From Lycium barbarum (Eukaryota; Streptophyta; Magnoliopsida; Solanales; Solanaceae), in contig NC_083345.1 of the NCBI RefSeq assembly GCF_019175385.1, forward strand, positions 125,863,657 to 125,927,656: DNA of 64,000 bases. The letters run 5' to 3'. A program made the translations under genes and the position numbers. Shown here in pieces: positions 23,843 to 34,775 of the stretch (positions are counted from its first letter, which is position 1; each line of letters begins with the position of its first letter). The notes below the pieces were generated by a model. That model was not told where the DNA came from, did not search any database, and saw only the letters and a list, made by a program, of their open reading frames with translations.

Positions 23843-23916
23843 TGGCTTCGCCCGGACTCGAACCGGAGACCTTCAGTGTGTTAGACTGACGTGATAACCA
23901 ACTACACCACGAAACC
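23843..23916 (-). tRNA. tRNA-Val(AAC)
   Basis: On the minus strand 74 nt start GGTTTCGTGGTGTAGTTGG, carry the anticodon AAC in TCTAACACA, and end with GGTTCGAGTCCGGGCGAAGCCA. The acceptor arm pairs GGTTTCG with CGAAGCC (one G-U). A-box (TGGTGTAGTTGG) and B-box (GGTTCGAGTCC) promoters are intact. CCA is not encoded, as expected for a nuclear gene. Only the T-loop A in GGTTCGA-TCC is flanked by G rather than A compared with the consensus. Confidence 0.96.
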
Positions 23917-24920
23917 CTTGTGGAGATCAATTTGTCCAGACAACTTAATATATAATCATCCAGTGAAGTATGGACTTTCCATTTATAGATTTAGCTTAAT
24001 AACATTGAGACTTAATGACTTCTAAGTTTACATGAACTATGATGTGGCAGAATTATCATTTTTCACTTTGATACTAGGGGTATATATCACTTTCTTATCT
24101 TGATCTTTTCTTTTGTTTCTCAGATTGAAAGAATGACAAAGATCAGCTCCACGAGTTCCAAGTTAAACTTGTGCCAAATTTGCATTATTAACAATCTTTT
24201 ATGCCAGAACAAGGTCAGTAAACTAAAGGTGCACATCCTTTGATGCACATAGAATGTTTCTTGCTACTCGGAGCTACAGTTCTACTTACGTGTTCGGTAG
24301 AATCCAACAGTTTTGGTCCAACTTTTGTATGTGTTATAAAGTCTAGTTCATACATATGAATAATTTATTTGAAATTCGATTGTCTATTTCAGAATTTAGT
24401 ATTCATAAACTCAAAATTTTGATTTCGCCTCTGTTGCAACTGAATCATGTACCTATAGCCAAAGAATTTCTATTTTGTTATTAGGAAAACTATTCTTTCT
24501 GCAGTACATAGGAGAATGAATTGGGTATTCCGTACATGATGCTCTTCTGTGAGTCATCATAAGCAAATGTGTTTGCTTCTGCATATTGAGGCAGCCATGC
24601 AATTCTTACTGCATTGGCAGAATCACTATGCACTCTTTAAAAAGAGGCTCGAGTTCTCTACAAAAAAATACAAACATAAAAGAGCCTAAAGTACGCTATG
24701 CTATACTTCAACAAATAAGAGTTTTCGGTGGAACTGATTAGCCACGTGAGCTGGTTAGATGTGTGGGACAGAGGCCTCGTAGTACCTGCTAGTATGGCTA
24801 TGCAATGGAAGGAACATGTGTCAAGAAAACAAATTTCAAATTAACAACGTGCAGGAAATTCCCAGGGACTAAGCAACAAGTATAGATTACAGCAGTAGCA
24901 GAAATTAAACTGTGGGACAG
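23917..24920. other. intergenic, no gene seen
   Basis: No supported exon or RNA gene between the tRNA and the dispersed element at 24930. Confidence 0.4.
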
Positions 24921-24929
24921 AGCCAGTGG

Positions 24930-25113
24930 CGGATCCAGGATTTTCATTCAGGGTGTTCAGAAAAAAGAAGCAGCTAAATATAATTTATTCAGGATGTTCA
25001 AAAGTTAATATATGCACATAAACACAGAAAATTTACCCTATATATACACTGTAATTTTTTACCGAGGGTGTTCGGGTGAACACCCTCTACAAGATGTGGA
25101 TCTGCCCCTGGAC
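24930..25113. repeat. GTGGCGGAGCC-family element
   Basis: CCAGTGGCGGATCCAGGATT on the left, TGTGGATCTGCCCCTGG on the right. The interior has TTCAGGGTGTTCAG, ATGTTCAAAAGTTAATATAT, CACTGTAATTTTTTACCGAG and GGGTGTTCGGGTGAACACC. It is nearly collinear with the copy at 11100-11285. Confidence 0.75.
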
Positions 25114-25695
25114 AGAGCAACCACTTTCACGTTGTTTTCTTTCACTTTCTTCTCTATTCATAAAGAAGCAACCATGATAGCAGACAAATCAAGCTTAACA
25201 TCCAAATATATTGCTTGAAGAAATCACTGAACTTGAATAACTGAAGCAAAGTAACAAACTCATACAAAACTTGAACTGCCACATAGGTTCAGAGTATATA
25301 GGTTCAGCAATTCCAGAGATACTATGAAACATGTTTCATCGTATCATAAGGACAATTCCCGAGACACTAAAGGAAATGCCTCTCTTGTTTTGCTCAAAAC
25401 TGGAGCAAAGACAAGATTTTACTTGAATAAAGAAGGATATTCAGTAGTGAGATATCATACGAATATTATCCAAGACGAAAAATTCAGGCACCCCATAGCA
25501 GAAACAAAGTAAGGAAAGATTATAATTTCAAGATATTTTACAAATTATGATGTTGGAGATATATTATTCACAAGTTTGTTCGACATAACCAATCCAATCG
25601 GACAAATAAGAAATTTATACAGCAATGAGCAATGAATTGACATAACACGTACGTAGGAGCCATCTACACCCTTTCACAGAATTCAGGGTAGACTA
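25114..25695. other. 3' flank of the Yippee-like gene, no gene seen
   Basis: Short open frames here look random. The 3' UTR of the minus-strand Yippee-like gene probably lies in its right part. Confidence 0.4.
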
Positions 25696-26837
25696 CTACC
25701 AGTTTTCCTTGACGATTTTTGACTTTTCAAGTACGAATTTCCCTTCCTTGTACTTTTGCATCTCTTCATAAGCTCGTTCATATTTCCATCCAAGAACCTC
25801 ACGACAGTCGCAACAATGGACATCAGCGACTGTATGGAGACCGGTCATGAGGTGCCTATCCTCTTTTGGACCCAACTCTATGTTCATTGCATGAGAGAAC
25901 AAAAATGCCCGACCATTTCTTCCCTAATGTCAAATTAGGCAAGAATATATTACTGGTAATATCTTAAGTAAACAAAAGGATACTGGTAATATCTTAAGTA
26001 AACAAAAGGATAGATTTCGCAGTGAAATAGATAAAAACAGGAAATCTCAAATAGAAAAGACCAAGATGTATTCCCCCATTGAGCTACAAACATAATATGC
26101 TCATTTCAATTGAAGGGGAGCCACATTTCTTGTATTCAAAGTAAGATCATTGCTTTCTGCTGTTAGAGAATAATATAAATAGGTGCAGTGTTGTCAAAGG
26201 CGCACTAAAGTGAGCTTAGCCCTGAAGCGAAGCACAAAACATGTTGAGCGTTTCCCCTCACTTTGAGGGCACTTCAGTATTGTCATAAAGTCTCTACGGC
26301 ATACTTTTCCTTGCCAATGAGCGTAATCCTTAAGAGGCAACACTAAACAATTGATATTTCACTTTATCATAAAAAAAAATTCAATTTCTTTGTCCATATA
26401 TTTGTTATTCATGCTTATACTTATTAGTCTTGGATTACCATACATAATGGTAGTTTTTTTTCTCCATTTGCGCCTTTCTTCACTAAACCCAAGCTTAAAG
26501 CCCCAATGGACCCTAGATCTTTTTGTGTGTTTCGCCTTTGATAACAAGCAGATGTGGGCTAACTATGTGACAATCAAATTAGATGTTATCATAAACACTA
26601 GTGGCAGTGGGCTAACTATGAAATTACTGATAACCTTTTTCTATCAGGACCCTCCAAGCAAAAACAACATACAATGATCATACATTAATAAACTATCTAC
26701 GTTCATTTAATTCAACGAAAATGAAAAAATCTCAATATTCTAACCTGAAAGGCCTTTGAAATGATGTCATCGTGAAGTGCAACTTCGTTCTTACAATTGC
26801 AGCAACTATACAATCTAGGGCCAATCACCTCAGCCAT
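25696..26837 (-). CDS. Yippee-like zinc-binding protein
   Basis: Two exons on the minus strand, 26837-26745 and 25923-25696 (GT/AG, phase 0), encode 106 residues. The Yippee fold is shown by two CxxC zinc pairs, C12/C15 (SCCNC) and C68/C71 (HCCDC), by [18 protein letters not shown] and [11 protein letters not shown] between them, and by [20 protein letters not shown] after the second pair, the hallmark of the family. Length is close to the usual 105-130. The ATG at 26837 was chosen because [12 protein letters not shown] gives the standard distance to the first CxxC. Yippee proteins are small conserved eukaryotic zinc proteins whose plant role is poorly known. The upstream region is tandemly duplicated. 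Confidence 0.93.
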
Positions 26838-27075
26838 TTGATGATCAAGATATGTAAAGTTTTCTCAAGAGCTGTGACACCCTGAGATTGTGAGAAGCAA
26901 CAGTATGTTAATCTGCCCAGCAAAATATAATTCCAACAGAAGAAAATAATCTCTTGAAAAAGATTGTACCTTTATTTTCAAGAGCTAGAATTTGTTATCT
27001 ACACAGTCCTCCTTCTTCGACCAAATATCTGCTTTTATCTACAGAGAGGAAAAAATCAGTGTAATAGTGTTGATC

Positions 27076-27196
27076 TATGTTGCTGGGACTCTCCAAAAAT
27101 ATTGCCACACCCGTGTCCGATCCTCCAAAAATACACTACTTTTTGGAGGATCCGACACGCACACGTCGACATTATTGAAGAGTCGGAGCAACGCAG
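27076..27196. mobile_element. 121-bp MITE with 9-bp target duplication
   Basis: The ends GTTGCTGGGACTCTCCAAAA and GAAGAGTCGGAGCAACGC are inverted; the core is a GGATCCTCCAAAAA hairpin. GTGTTGATC flanks both sides (27067-27075, 27197-27205). The second copy of the tandem duplication has the empty site (GTGTTGACTATAGCC), which confirms the boundaries. Target-site length suggests a Mutator-type mover. Confidence 0.88.
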
Positions 27197-28002
27197 GTGT
27201 TGATCATAACCATCAAAATTAAGTTTTCTTAAAAAGAAAAAACAATTAAGCCATAATCAATTAAGTGCTGATCTTAGACACCAAAAAGCAAAGTGTAACT
27301 TGGGAAAACTAAGCATCAAAGAACCATTTTTTATCTAAAAAGGGGGAAAGAAAAAGGAAACCCCATTAGTTAAAGAGTATGCTTGCATTCAAAGGGAAAA
27401 GGAAAATAAGTCATCTATGTAGTTAAAGAGTCAAGAGAAAACCTGATCATAGTGTCATGGCAAGAAATGGTAGATTGATAATCAAGATATGCACAGTTTA
27501 CTCAAGAGCTTTGACACCCTGAGATCATCACAAGCAATATGTTAATCTACCAAGCAAAAATATGATCCCAATACAACCAAATAAACCATAATAATAGAGA
27601 GTAGAGCAAAAAGATTATACCTTTTATTTTCAAGAACTACAATATGTTACCTACACAGCCTTTCTTCTTTGACCAAAAATCTGTTTATAGCACAGAAAGA
27701 AAACTGTGTTGACTATAGCCATCAATTTTTTTTTTTAAAACAAAAAACAATTACACCATAATCAATTAAATGATGATCTTAGATAATAATAACATACCAA
27801 GAAACAAAGTGAAACTTGGGAAGACTAAGCATCAATGATCAAATTTTTATTCAGACCCAAGACTAAAGCTAAGCATCATCAAAAACCCAATTTTTATGTC
27901 AGAGGAAAAGAGTATTACCTAATTGAGGAAAAGAAAACCCCATTCGAAAATAGTAGGTGAAAAGTCAAGAAAAAAAGGAAAATACTGGTTCTGTCCCAAT
28001 TT

Positions 28003-28188
28003 AAGTGTCTTAGGTTCTGTTGCGTTCTGTCTCAAAAATAGCGTTTGTTTCTATATTTAGTTAGACCGACACATTTATAACATTTAAAGGATATTTTGGT
28101 ACTTTAATACGTATTTAATTAGAACCACATAATTTAAAAATAACTTCGTGCCTAATCAAATAACGCTTAAATTGAAACAGAAGAAGTA
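28003..28188. mobile_element. Stowaway-like element in duplication copy 2
   Basis: TTCTGTCCCAATTTAAGTGTC at the left and AAATTGAAACAGAAGAAGTA at the right are decayed inverted ends. It is absent from the matching place in copy 1. Confidence 0.55.
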
Positions 28189-28642
28189 AAATCATTTGGT
28201 GTAGTTAAAGAGTCATTAAAGAACCTGGTTATAGTGTCAATAATGGCAAAGCAATAGCAGATTGATCAGTTGCTTTTGTTTTTTCAGGAGACAAGAATAG
28301 AGAGTGGGTGGTTGGGGTAGGGGGTTGTGTATAGGGTGGGTAAAGAGGTGTGTCGGAGTTTGGTGAGTTTATGATTACAAAAGATGACAAAAGATATGAT
28401 TGGAGCATCAACATACACGACAAACAGTTCAAGTCTATTCTATCCTCCTTTTTTTTTTTTTTTTTCCTTCTTCCAGATAATGATTGTGGTGATATTTTGG
28501 TCATTATTCGATTTTGCTACAGCTATTTAATAAACAATTACTTTTTTATTTGTTGTTTATGAATTTTTTAGATGAAGGTGTAATTTTTTTTTTTTTTTAA
28601 AAAGTGTTAAATGATGATATAAAATTATAAGTTCTTAGATGC

Positions 28643-28837
28643 TCTCCCGTCCCAAAATAAGTGACACTTTAATAAAAAAATTGTTTAAAAATAAGTGTTA
28701 CCTTACAAGTTCAAGATAAAAATTAGCAAAAAACATCTAATATATAGGGATAATTTAGTAAACTCCACATTGTATTTATCGATTTCTTAATGAGAGTGAA
28801 GTTTGTTAAAATGACACTTATTTTGAAACAGAGGGAG
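28643..28837. mobile_element. Stowaway-type MITE
   Basis: The left end CTCCCGTCCCAAAATAAGTG and right end CACTTATTTTGAAACAGAGG then GAG are inverted repeats, with TA after the right end. Confidence 0.75.
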
Positions 28838-29515
28838 TACATTAGATGAGAATCTAATATTTTATCAATAAATATTAGGCTCGAAAAGGTAATTTTTAAA
28901 ACGCATTACTTGCATAATTTGAAAATCCGAATACAATTTGAATAATTAAAGAACATTTTGCATAAATTAACCATGGTTTTAACACTCCACTGGTTCAGCC
29001 GATAATTTTTCCCATATGGTGTTATTTGTTGGTAGTATAACCATTTTCTTTTCCTTTTGAGATGCTCTAAAATTTGTGGTAGCATATAATGATTTATTAT
29101 GTTTGACTTACCAGATCAGCCATATAAATTATTATATAATTTAGATTTAATTTGTATATAGATATTAAAAAAATTGGTCAGTGAAGTGCTGGGAATTTCC
29201 GAAGTGTTGGACATCTGGTAAATGGTTCACGATGGGTGCATGCTTCATTGCAAACTCCTTATTTGAATGTCTTTATTTCTATAATTGTCATTTGAATATA
29301 GACATAATTTATGATCAGACAGCAAGTAATCTAACTAAGTTCTGAAACAACCAACAAAAGATTTGCTGGGAAAATAAGAAGCAGCAATCACCCATAATAT
29401 AGTCCTGTTTCTGAAGACTTTTAAAGCTTGTATAAGTAGCTCAAAACTATAAACTTGCGCTGATCCCAGATTGATATTGATAACCATAATGAAAATTGTT
29501 GAAATGAAAAAATAA
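28838..29515. other. intergenic, no gene seen
   Basis: AT-rich spacer. A first degenerate trace of the aldolase-flank repeat (TATAAGTAGCTCAAAACTAT) appears near 29431. Confidence 0.4.
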
Positions 29516-29519
29516 CAAC

Positions 29520-29705
29520 CGGCCCTAGCACGTTGGAGTAATGGTAAGAGCATAGCTTGTGATGTGTGTGTTAGGCACAAGCCACGGGTTTGAACCCTGT
29601 TGCAGGCAAGGACTTGATATTTTAGCGGAGGATGGAGGGACAAACTCATTATCCACAACGTTTTGGAGTATACGCCACTGGCCCTCAGTTATAGAAAAAG
29701 AGAAA
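29520..29705 (+). mobile_element. tRNA-derived SINE
   Basis: A tRNA-like head shows an A-box-like TGGAGTAATGGTAAGAGC and a B box (GGGTTTGAACCC), followed by a body with GACTTGATATTTTAGCGGAG and TATACGCCACTGGCCCTCAG and an A-rich tail (ATAGAAAAAGAGAAAC). This arrangement is typical of Solanaceae SINEs. No clean target duplication was found. Confidence 0.7.
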
Positions 29706-29857
29706 CAATCAGCTAAAGTCTTGCTCAGCCAGCCAGGAAAAAGTCACTACTTATGTTTCTATAGACCTTGATAACATAAGTAGCTAAAATTCTAAACTTG
29801 AGCCAATCCCATTTACTTAAACACAGAACTTTTCCAAAGATTAAGTTTTGATTTACT

Positions 29858-29986
29858 ACAATACTTTCTTCATCATCTTTACGATCCTTTTGATCATTAT
29901 CATCTTCAGACACATCAACCAAACTCATCCTGAACTTCTTCATATCCTCCATAACAGCCCGTTCTGAAGTACTATACATGAGTATT
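29858..29986 (-). pseudogene. decayed copy of the aldolase terminal exon (distal)
   Basis: On the minus strand the frame reads RAVMEDMKKFRMSLVDVSED then DNDQKDRKDDEE, clearly matching the real C-terminus (NAAVEDVKKFKMSLVD...DDDEKDRKDGEE). The final YWSE-stop is lost and the frame runs on. The catalytic part of the exon is absent. Confidence 0.75.
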
Positions 29987-30667
29987 TCTAAATTGTTAGG
30001 AACTGCTAAAAAGTAGCAAACTGTTATGCCAAGACTGATTGACATACGAAAAGTCTCCAACAAAGAAGTAGGAATTACCAACTAGCAACTAAACCAATCA
30101 AGCAAAAATCAGCTAAAAAGAAAGGGAAAAAAGCAATCAATCAAAGTCTTGCTCAGACAGAGAAAGAACTCAATTGAATAAGTAGCTCAAATTCGATACT
30201 TGAGCTACTCCCAACACCCAGAATCAAGAAAAAGCAAAAAATACTAAATCCGAAATTCTGAATTAGGCCAGCAAGCAAATAAACCAATTTCAACTACCAA
30301 AATAATCAAGGAAAAATCAGCTAAAAAATAAGCAATCAAACAAAGTCTTGCTCAGATTGCATAAGTAGCTCTAATTCAGAACTTGAGCTAGTCCCAATAA
30401 TCGGAATAAAGAAAAAGCAGAAAATACTAAACCCAAGAAAGAAGTAGAAATAGGCAAGCTAGCAACTAAACCAATTTCAACTACTAAAACAATCAAGAAA
30501 AACCAGCTAACAAGAAAAAAGAAGCAATCAACACAAAAAGAAAAGGCTGTATTGTCTAAGTAGTTCAACGTTCGAAACTTGAGCTAATCCCAAGACTCAG
30601 AATCAACAAAAAGCAAAACATAATACTTCCAAAATCTACTATGAAATCTAACAAAAAGTTCAAAGTT

Positions 30668-30762
30668 TATTCACTCCAGTACTTCTCTTCACCATCGTTA
30701 TGGTCATTATCATATTCAAACCCATGAACCATACTCATATTGAACTTCATATCAAAGAACTA
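30668..30762 (-). pseudogene. decayed copy of the aldolase terminal exon (proximal)
   Basis: The minus strand reads DMKFNMSMVHGFEYDNDHND then GEEKYWSE and a stop, matching the true end EDVKKFKMSLVD...GEEYWSE. Only the last 30 or so codons are represented. Confidence 0.75.
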
Positions 30763-31272
30763 TACATGAGTATTTCTATTATGTAAGGAACTGTCAAAAA
30801 GATGCAACCTTCCATGTCAAGACTGATCAACATACCTAAAATTTTCCAACAAAGAAGTAGAATAGACTAGCTAGCAACTAAACCAATTTCAACTACTGAA
30901 ACAATCAAGAAGCAATCAACCAAAGTCTTGCTCAGACAAAGAAAAGGTCCAATTCTCAAATTCGAAAAAACTTGAGCTACTCCTAGTACTCAGAATCAAG
31001 CAAAAGCAGAAAATATTAAACCCAAAATTGCAACAAAGAAGTAGAATTAGGTGAGCTAGCAACTAAACCAATTTCAACTACCAAAACAATCAAGCGAAAA
31101 CCAGCTAAAAAGGAACAAAAAGAAGCAATCGACATCAGTCTTGCTCAGAACTAAAAAAGGCTCTATTGCATAAATAGCTCAAATTCGAAACTTGAGCTAT
31201 TCCAAATGCTCAGAATCAACAAAAAACACAAAAAAAAAAATCTACCATGAAATCTAACAAAGTTCAAATTTT

Positions 31273-33107
31273 TTATTCACTCCAGTACTCTTCACCATCT
31301 TTACGATCCTTTTCATCATCATCACCATCAACTCCATCAACCAAACTCATCTTAAACTTCTTTACATCCTCCACAGCCGCATTTCTGAACATCCCAATGT
31401 CCACAGCTCCACTAACCATATGATACCCTCTTGATTTCAACTTCTCAGGCCCATCAAACGGCATTGCAAATCCACTCAAATAAGCCCCACCATCACCCGG
31501 AACCCGTTTCAACACCCCTTTTTCAGCTACATTCATCATTTCCCTAACTTTCTTATTCCCTGGATCCCATAAATACCCTAAACTCGCACTCAAATCTAAC
31601 GGTCCCATTTGAATACAATCAACACCATCAACTCCCGCTATTTCTTCAATCTTCTTAACACCATCTGCACACTCAACCTGACACAACAACAACATAACAA
31701 GTTAAATCCCACAACAATGTAGCATCTGAGGAGGGTAAAGTGTACGCAGACCTTACTTCTACCTCTTGAGGTAGGGAGGTTGTTTCCAAAGACCCTCGGC
31801 TCAAGGGAAAACATGACGAAAAAAAGGTCAGATAAGGACAAGTTGTTCAAAGCAGTATGAAAATAACACTCTTATGTGTATTTGGAGAAAATATTTACCT
31901 GAAATGGCCCATATTTCTAAATTACTCGAAATGGCCCTTTTATACACTTTTATACAAGGTTTATACATTGTCTAATAATGTTGTATATCGTGTGTATAAA
32001 CACTGTTGCAAAAAAAAAAAAATGGCTATGTGGATGTAAATTGAAAATATAGCTATGCGAGTGTAATATTTTATGTTGGATGGTATATTAAAGCCGTCTG
32101 AAAGAAAAGAGCAGTGATAAATAATATAATCGAAGCACAAGAAACAATAAATAAATAAATAGCTAGTAGTAGGAATTAAAGGAAACTCAACCTGCCACAT
32201 TATCAACAGCTCATCAGCATAATTACTTAAATACCCTTCATTAATTCCATAATCCGAACCCAAACAACAGTACTAAGGAAAGCGAAAAAAAATCATCATA
32301 AAACAGTCCGATAAAAAGATACCAGTACAAATTAAAGGAAACTCAAGCTGACACATAATTAGTAGCTCATCAGCGTAATTACTTAAATACCCTTCATTAA
32401 TTCCATAGCTCAAAGCCCAAAAACAAATAATCAAAATATAAGAAACAAGTACAAATTAAAGGAAACTCAACCTGACACATAATTAGGAGGTCATCAGCGT
32501 AATTACTTAAATACCCTTCATTAATTCCATAGCCCGAAGCCCGAACAACAGTGTGAGCGGATCCACGTATCCCATTAGGAGGGAAACGGCAATAAGAAAC
32601 TGCTTTTCGGGCCGATTTAGGCCCGTCGATCATGGGAAACATGATCCCTTGCGGGCCGAGATCTAGTGCTTTTTTAGCCCACGTGGCAGATGATTCAGGG
32701 ATACGGATTACAGCTGGTGTACACGTGGCGGCTAATGCGTGTAGACACGGTAGCGCATCGGAGATTCCACCGTGGCCGTGTTCCATGTCGATTACCGCGA
32801 AATCGTAGCCTGAAAGTCCGGCGATTTCCGCTAGGGTTGGTGAGAAGCTTAAGAGGAATATTCCGTACAGCGTTTCGCCGTTTTTTAAGCGGGTTTTTAG
32901 GGTTTGTGAGGTTTCTCCGGCGGCGGCGGTGGTGACGGCGGAGATGGTGAATTTGGGGGTTAGGGTTTTGAGGGATAAGTGTTTGGGGAATTGGGGGAGT
33001 GAAGGGTAAAATGGGGAATTAGAGGGGAGAATTGGGGATTTTCTGAGAGTTGGGAGTGAGGAGGAAGAAGAAGAAGAAGGGGGAGAAGAGAAAGAGAGAG
33101 TGGCCAT
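31273..33107 (-). CDS. plastid-type HpcH/HpaI class II aldolase family protein
   Basis: Two exons, 33107-32472 and 31677-31273 (GT/AG, phase 0), give 346 residues. Residues 1-58 are a Ser/Pro-rich plastid transit peptide. The HpcH/HpaI domain follows: RLKNGETLYGIFLLSFSP, DMEHGHGG (107-114, with the family's catalytic His), GPQGIMFPMI, GIRGSAHTVV, then the metal ligands E214 (CQVE, straddling the splice junction) and D240 (MGPLDLSASLG). The protein ends in YWSE. Members cleave 2-keto-3-deoxy acid substrates using a divalent metal; the plant substrate is not established, and databases often call these phosphoenolpyruvate-carboxylase-family proteins. It closely resembles what I recall of Arabidopsis At4g10750. 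The intron and 3' flank hold duplicated exon pieces. Confidence 0.92.
31681..31850 (-). mobile_element. RTE-type LINE 3' fragment abutting the splice acceptor
   Basis: Read on the minus strand: TTGAGCCGAGGGTCTTTGGA, AACAACCTCCCTACCTC, GGTCTGCGTACACTTTACCC, GTTGTGGGATTTAACTTGTT and a (TTG)n tail. It matches the 3' end of the LINE at 33562-34253. The tail runs straight into the CAG acceptor of aldolase exon 2. Confidence 0.75.
32180..32555 (-). repeat. triplicated 3' edge of aldolase exon 1
   Basis: Three direct copies lie at about 32188-32268, 32340-32405 and 32458-32540, roughly 130-150 bp apart. The last is the real exon edge (LSNYADDLLIMCQ then GTTGAG). The other two, inside the intron, still read YGINEGYLSNYADELLIMWQ and the equivalent with SQ..., each followed by a GTTGAG-type donor. 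Confidence 0.85.
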
Positions 33108-33544
33108 AGCTTGTAATTTGTTTTTGGTGTCAAAAATGTTGGATTGATTAGAAGATAGATTATTATAGTATAGGATATAAATATATAATATAGTGTAGGA
33201 GTAGTTGAGTTCAAATTGAATACTGAAGCCACTAAAGTACTAATTAATCACCTAAAAAAAAAAGATTATGTTCATAAGAGTGGAGTGGGATCTATAGTCT
33301 AGTAGTCCGAAAAATAAAAGTGAATTACTTGTAACAACCTGCAGATTTGAAGGAGATATAGTAAACTCATAAATTTTATATATGTCTTACAATTTTCACT
33401 AAATAAATAGATTTTAAAGCCAAAAAATTTAGAAGAGATATAGTAAAATGAATTTGATGATTTTATAAAAGTTCAAATCCTAAATCATCTTTATTAAAAT
33501 ATAAAAATTGACTACAGTACCCTTTTCACATGAGATTCATAAAC
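33108..33544. other. 5' flank of the aldolase gene
   Basis: Likely promoter and 5' UTR of the minus-strand aldolase gene. No coding exon seen; a TATA-like ATATATAATATAG lies near 33180-33195. Confidence 0.4.
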
Positions 33545-33561
33545 AGGGTAGCATATAAGAC

Positions 33562-34253
33562 GACGACAACAACAACAACAACATCCCAGTGAAATCCCAC
33601 ATCGTAGGGTCTGGGGAGGGTAGAGTGTACGCAGACCTGACTCCTACCAAGGTAGGACGACTGTTTCCGAAAGACCCCCGGCTCAATAAAAGCATAAAAA
33701 GAAGTCAGATACGGTTAGATAAGGTTAAGAGATTTGGATAAGAGATTTAAAGCGATATGGAAATGAAATAATGCAAGCGACACAGATAATACAGGATAAT
33801 CAGAGCACAGAAAATAACCGATAATAGCAGAAATCAGAGCAGATGACACAGGATAACCAAAACACAGGAAATAACACATACTAACAGATAATAGCAGAAA
33901 TCGGAGCACAAGAAATTATATTGCAATAATGCGACTACTAATAAGAATGGATAACGAGACTATGTAATAGCCTTCTACCCTAATTTGGGTCCTCCAAGCC
34001 CTCCTATCTAAGGTCATGTTCTCGGTAAGCTGTAATTGCGCCATGTCGTGTCTAATTACCTCTCCCCAATACTTCTTCGGCCTACCCCTACCTCGTCTGA
34101 AACCATCCATGGCCAACCTCTCACACCTCCGCACTGGGGCATCTGTATCTCTCCTCTTCACATGCCCAAACCATCTCAATCTCGCTTCTCGCATCTTGTC
34201 TTCCACCGAGGCCACCCCCACCTTATCCCGAATATCCTCATTCCTAATCCTGT
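33562..34253 (-). mobile_element. 5'-truncated RTE-type LINE with 17-bp target duplication
   Basis: The minus-strand frame (34257-33916) encodes the C-terminal end of an RTE-clade LINE ORF2: [20 protein letters not shown], then [20 protein letters not shown] and [13 protein letters not shown]. Then comes the 3' UTR with GGTCTGCGTACACTCTACCC and a (TTG)n(TCG)n tail. AGGGTAGCATATAAGAC is repeated exactly at 33545-33561 and 34254-34270, showing target-primed insertion. It lacks the endonuclease and most of the reverse transcriptase. Confidence 0.92.
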
Positions 34254-34489
34254 AGGGTAGCATATAAGACAAATAAATGAAATATACAATCTGCTTGTAA
34301 CAAATCGATTATAAAGATGTTTCTCTCAACTCCAGCATAAGCAAAAATACTAGTGCATGATTTCTTCATATTTGGCTAATTCTTGATGCATGTGCAGGTG
34401 AAAGGTATCAAATACACCACGCCACCCGAAAAAAAAAATGAGAATATCTGTCTTTTGTGAATTGCTGGAATTAATTATGTTCCATAATA

Positions 34490-34775
34490 AGTAGTTTTTA
34501 GACTTTTTAAGTGTTGCTTTAGGATTTTAAGAATATTTTGGATAGATGCCTCCAAAATTGTCCTTATTTAAATATTCAGAAATCATTAGCTACCTTTTTT
34601 TTCTTTCTAGACATTTAATTATGTAAGCACAATTTAATTAAGGATAAGTTAGTAAAAGCACTCCTAATTTTTTAAGAGTGATTAATTTCTCAAGAGGTGT
34701 TTGTAGGAGTGAGTAATTTCTTAAGAGGTATGCATGAGCTAAAAGAAACACTTATTATGGAACGGAAGGAGTAAT
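34490..34775. mobile_element. Stowaway-like element
   Basis: TTCCATAATAAGTAG on the left and CACTTATTATGGAACGGAAGG then AGTA on the right are inverted. The left outer end is eroded. Confidence 0.55.

Larger units (their letters stand above)
26838..28265. repeat. tandem duplication upstream of the Yippee-like gene
   Basis: Copy 1 (about 26838-27465) and copy 2 (about 27466-28265) share in the same order GATCAAGATATG, TTTTCTCAAGAGCT, GACACCCTGAGAT, GTATGTTAATCT, CTTCTTTGACCAAA, CATAATCAATTAA, AAACTTGGGAA.ACTAAGCATCA, AAACCCCATT, GTAGTTAAAGAGTCA and ATAGTGTCA. Each copy has since gained its own insertion (27076-27196 in copy 1, about 28003-28188 in copy 2). The region probably includes the promoter and 5' UTR. 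Confidence 0.8.
29710..31270. repeat. tandem array of about 200-bp units 3' of the aldolase gene
   Basis: Words such as AAAGTCTTGCTCAG, AAGTAGCTCAAATTCGAAAC, TTGAGCTACTCCCA, CAGAATCAA.AAAAGCA, CTAGCAACTAAACCAATTTC and AACAATCAAG.AAAA.CAGC recur at about 29714, 30142, 30341, 30550, 30920 and 31137. The array also contains two decayed copies of the aldolase terminal exon, so the duplicated unit began at the gene's 3' end. Confidence 0.8.

Noticed and set aside
29725..30081. Minus-strand 118-residue open frame as an independent gene
   Set aside because: Its only recognisable part is a decayed copy of the aldolase C-terminus.
31961..32263. Minus-strand open frame with GINEGYLSNYADELL as a separate gene
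   Set aside because: It is a duplicated exon-1 edge within the aldolase intron.
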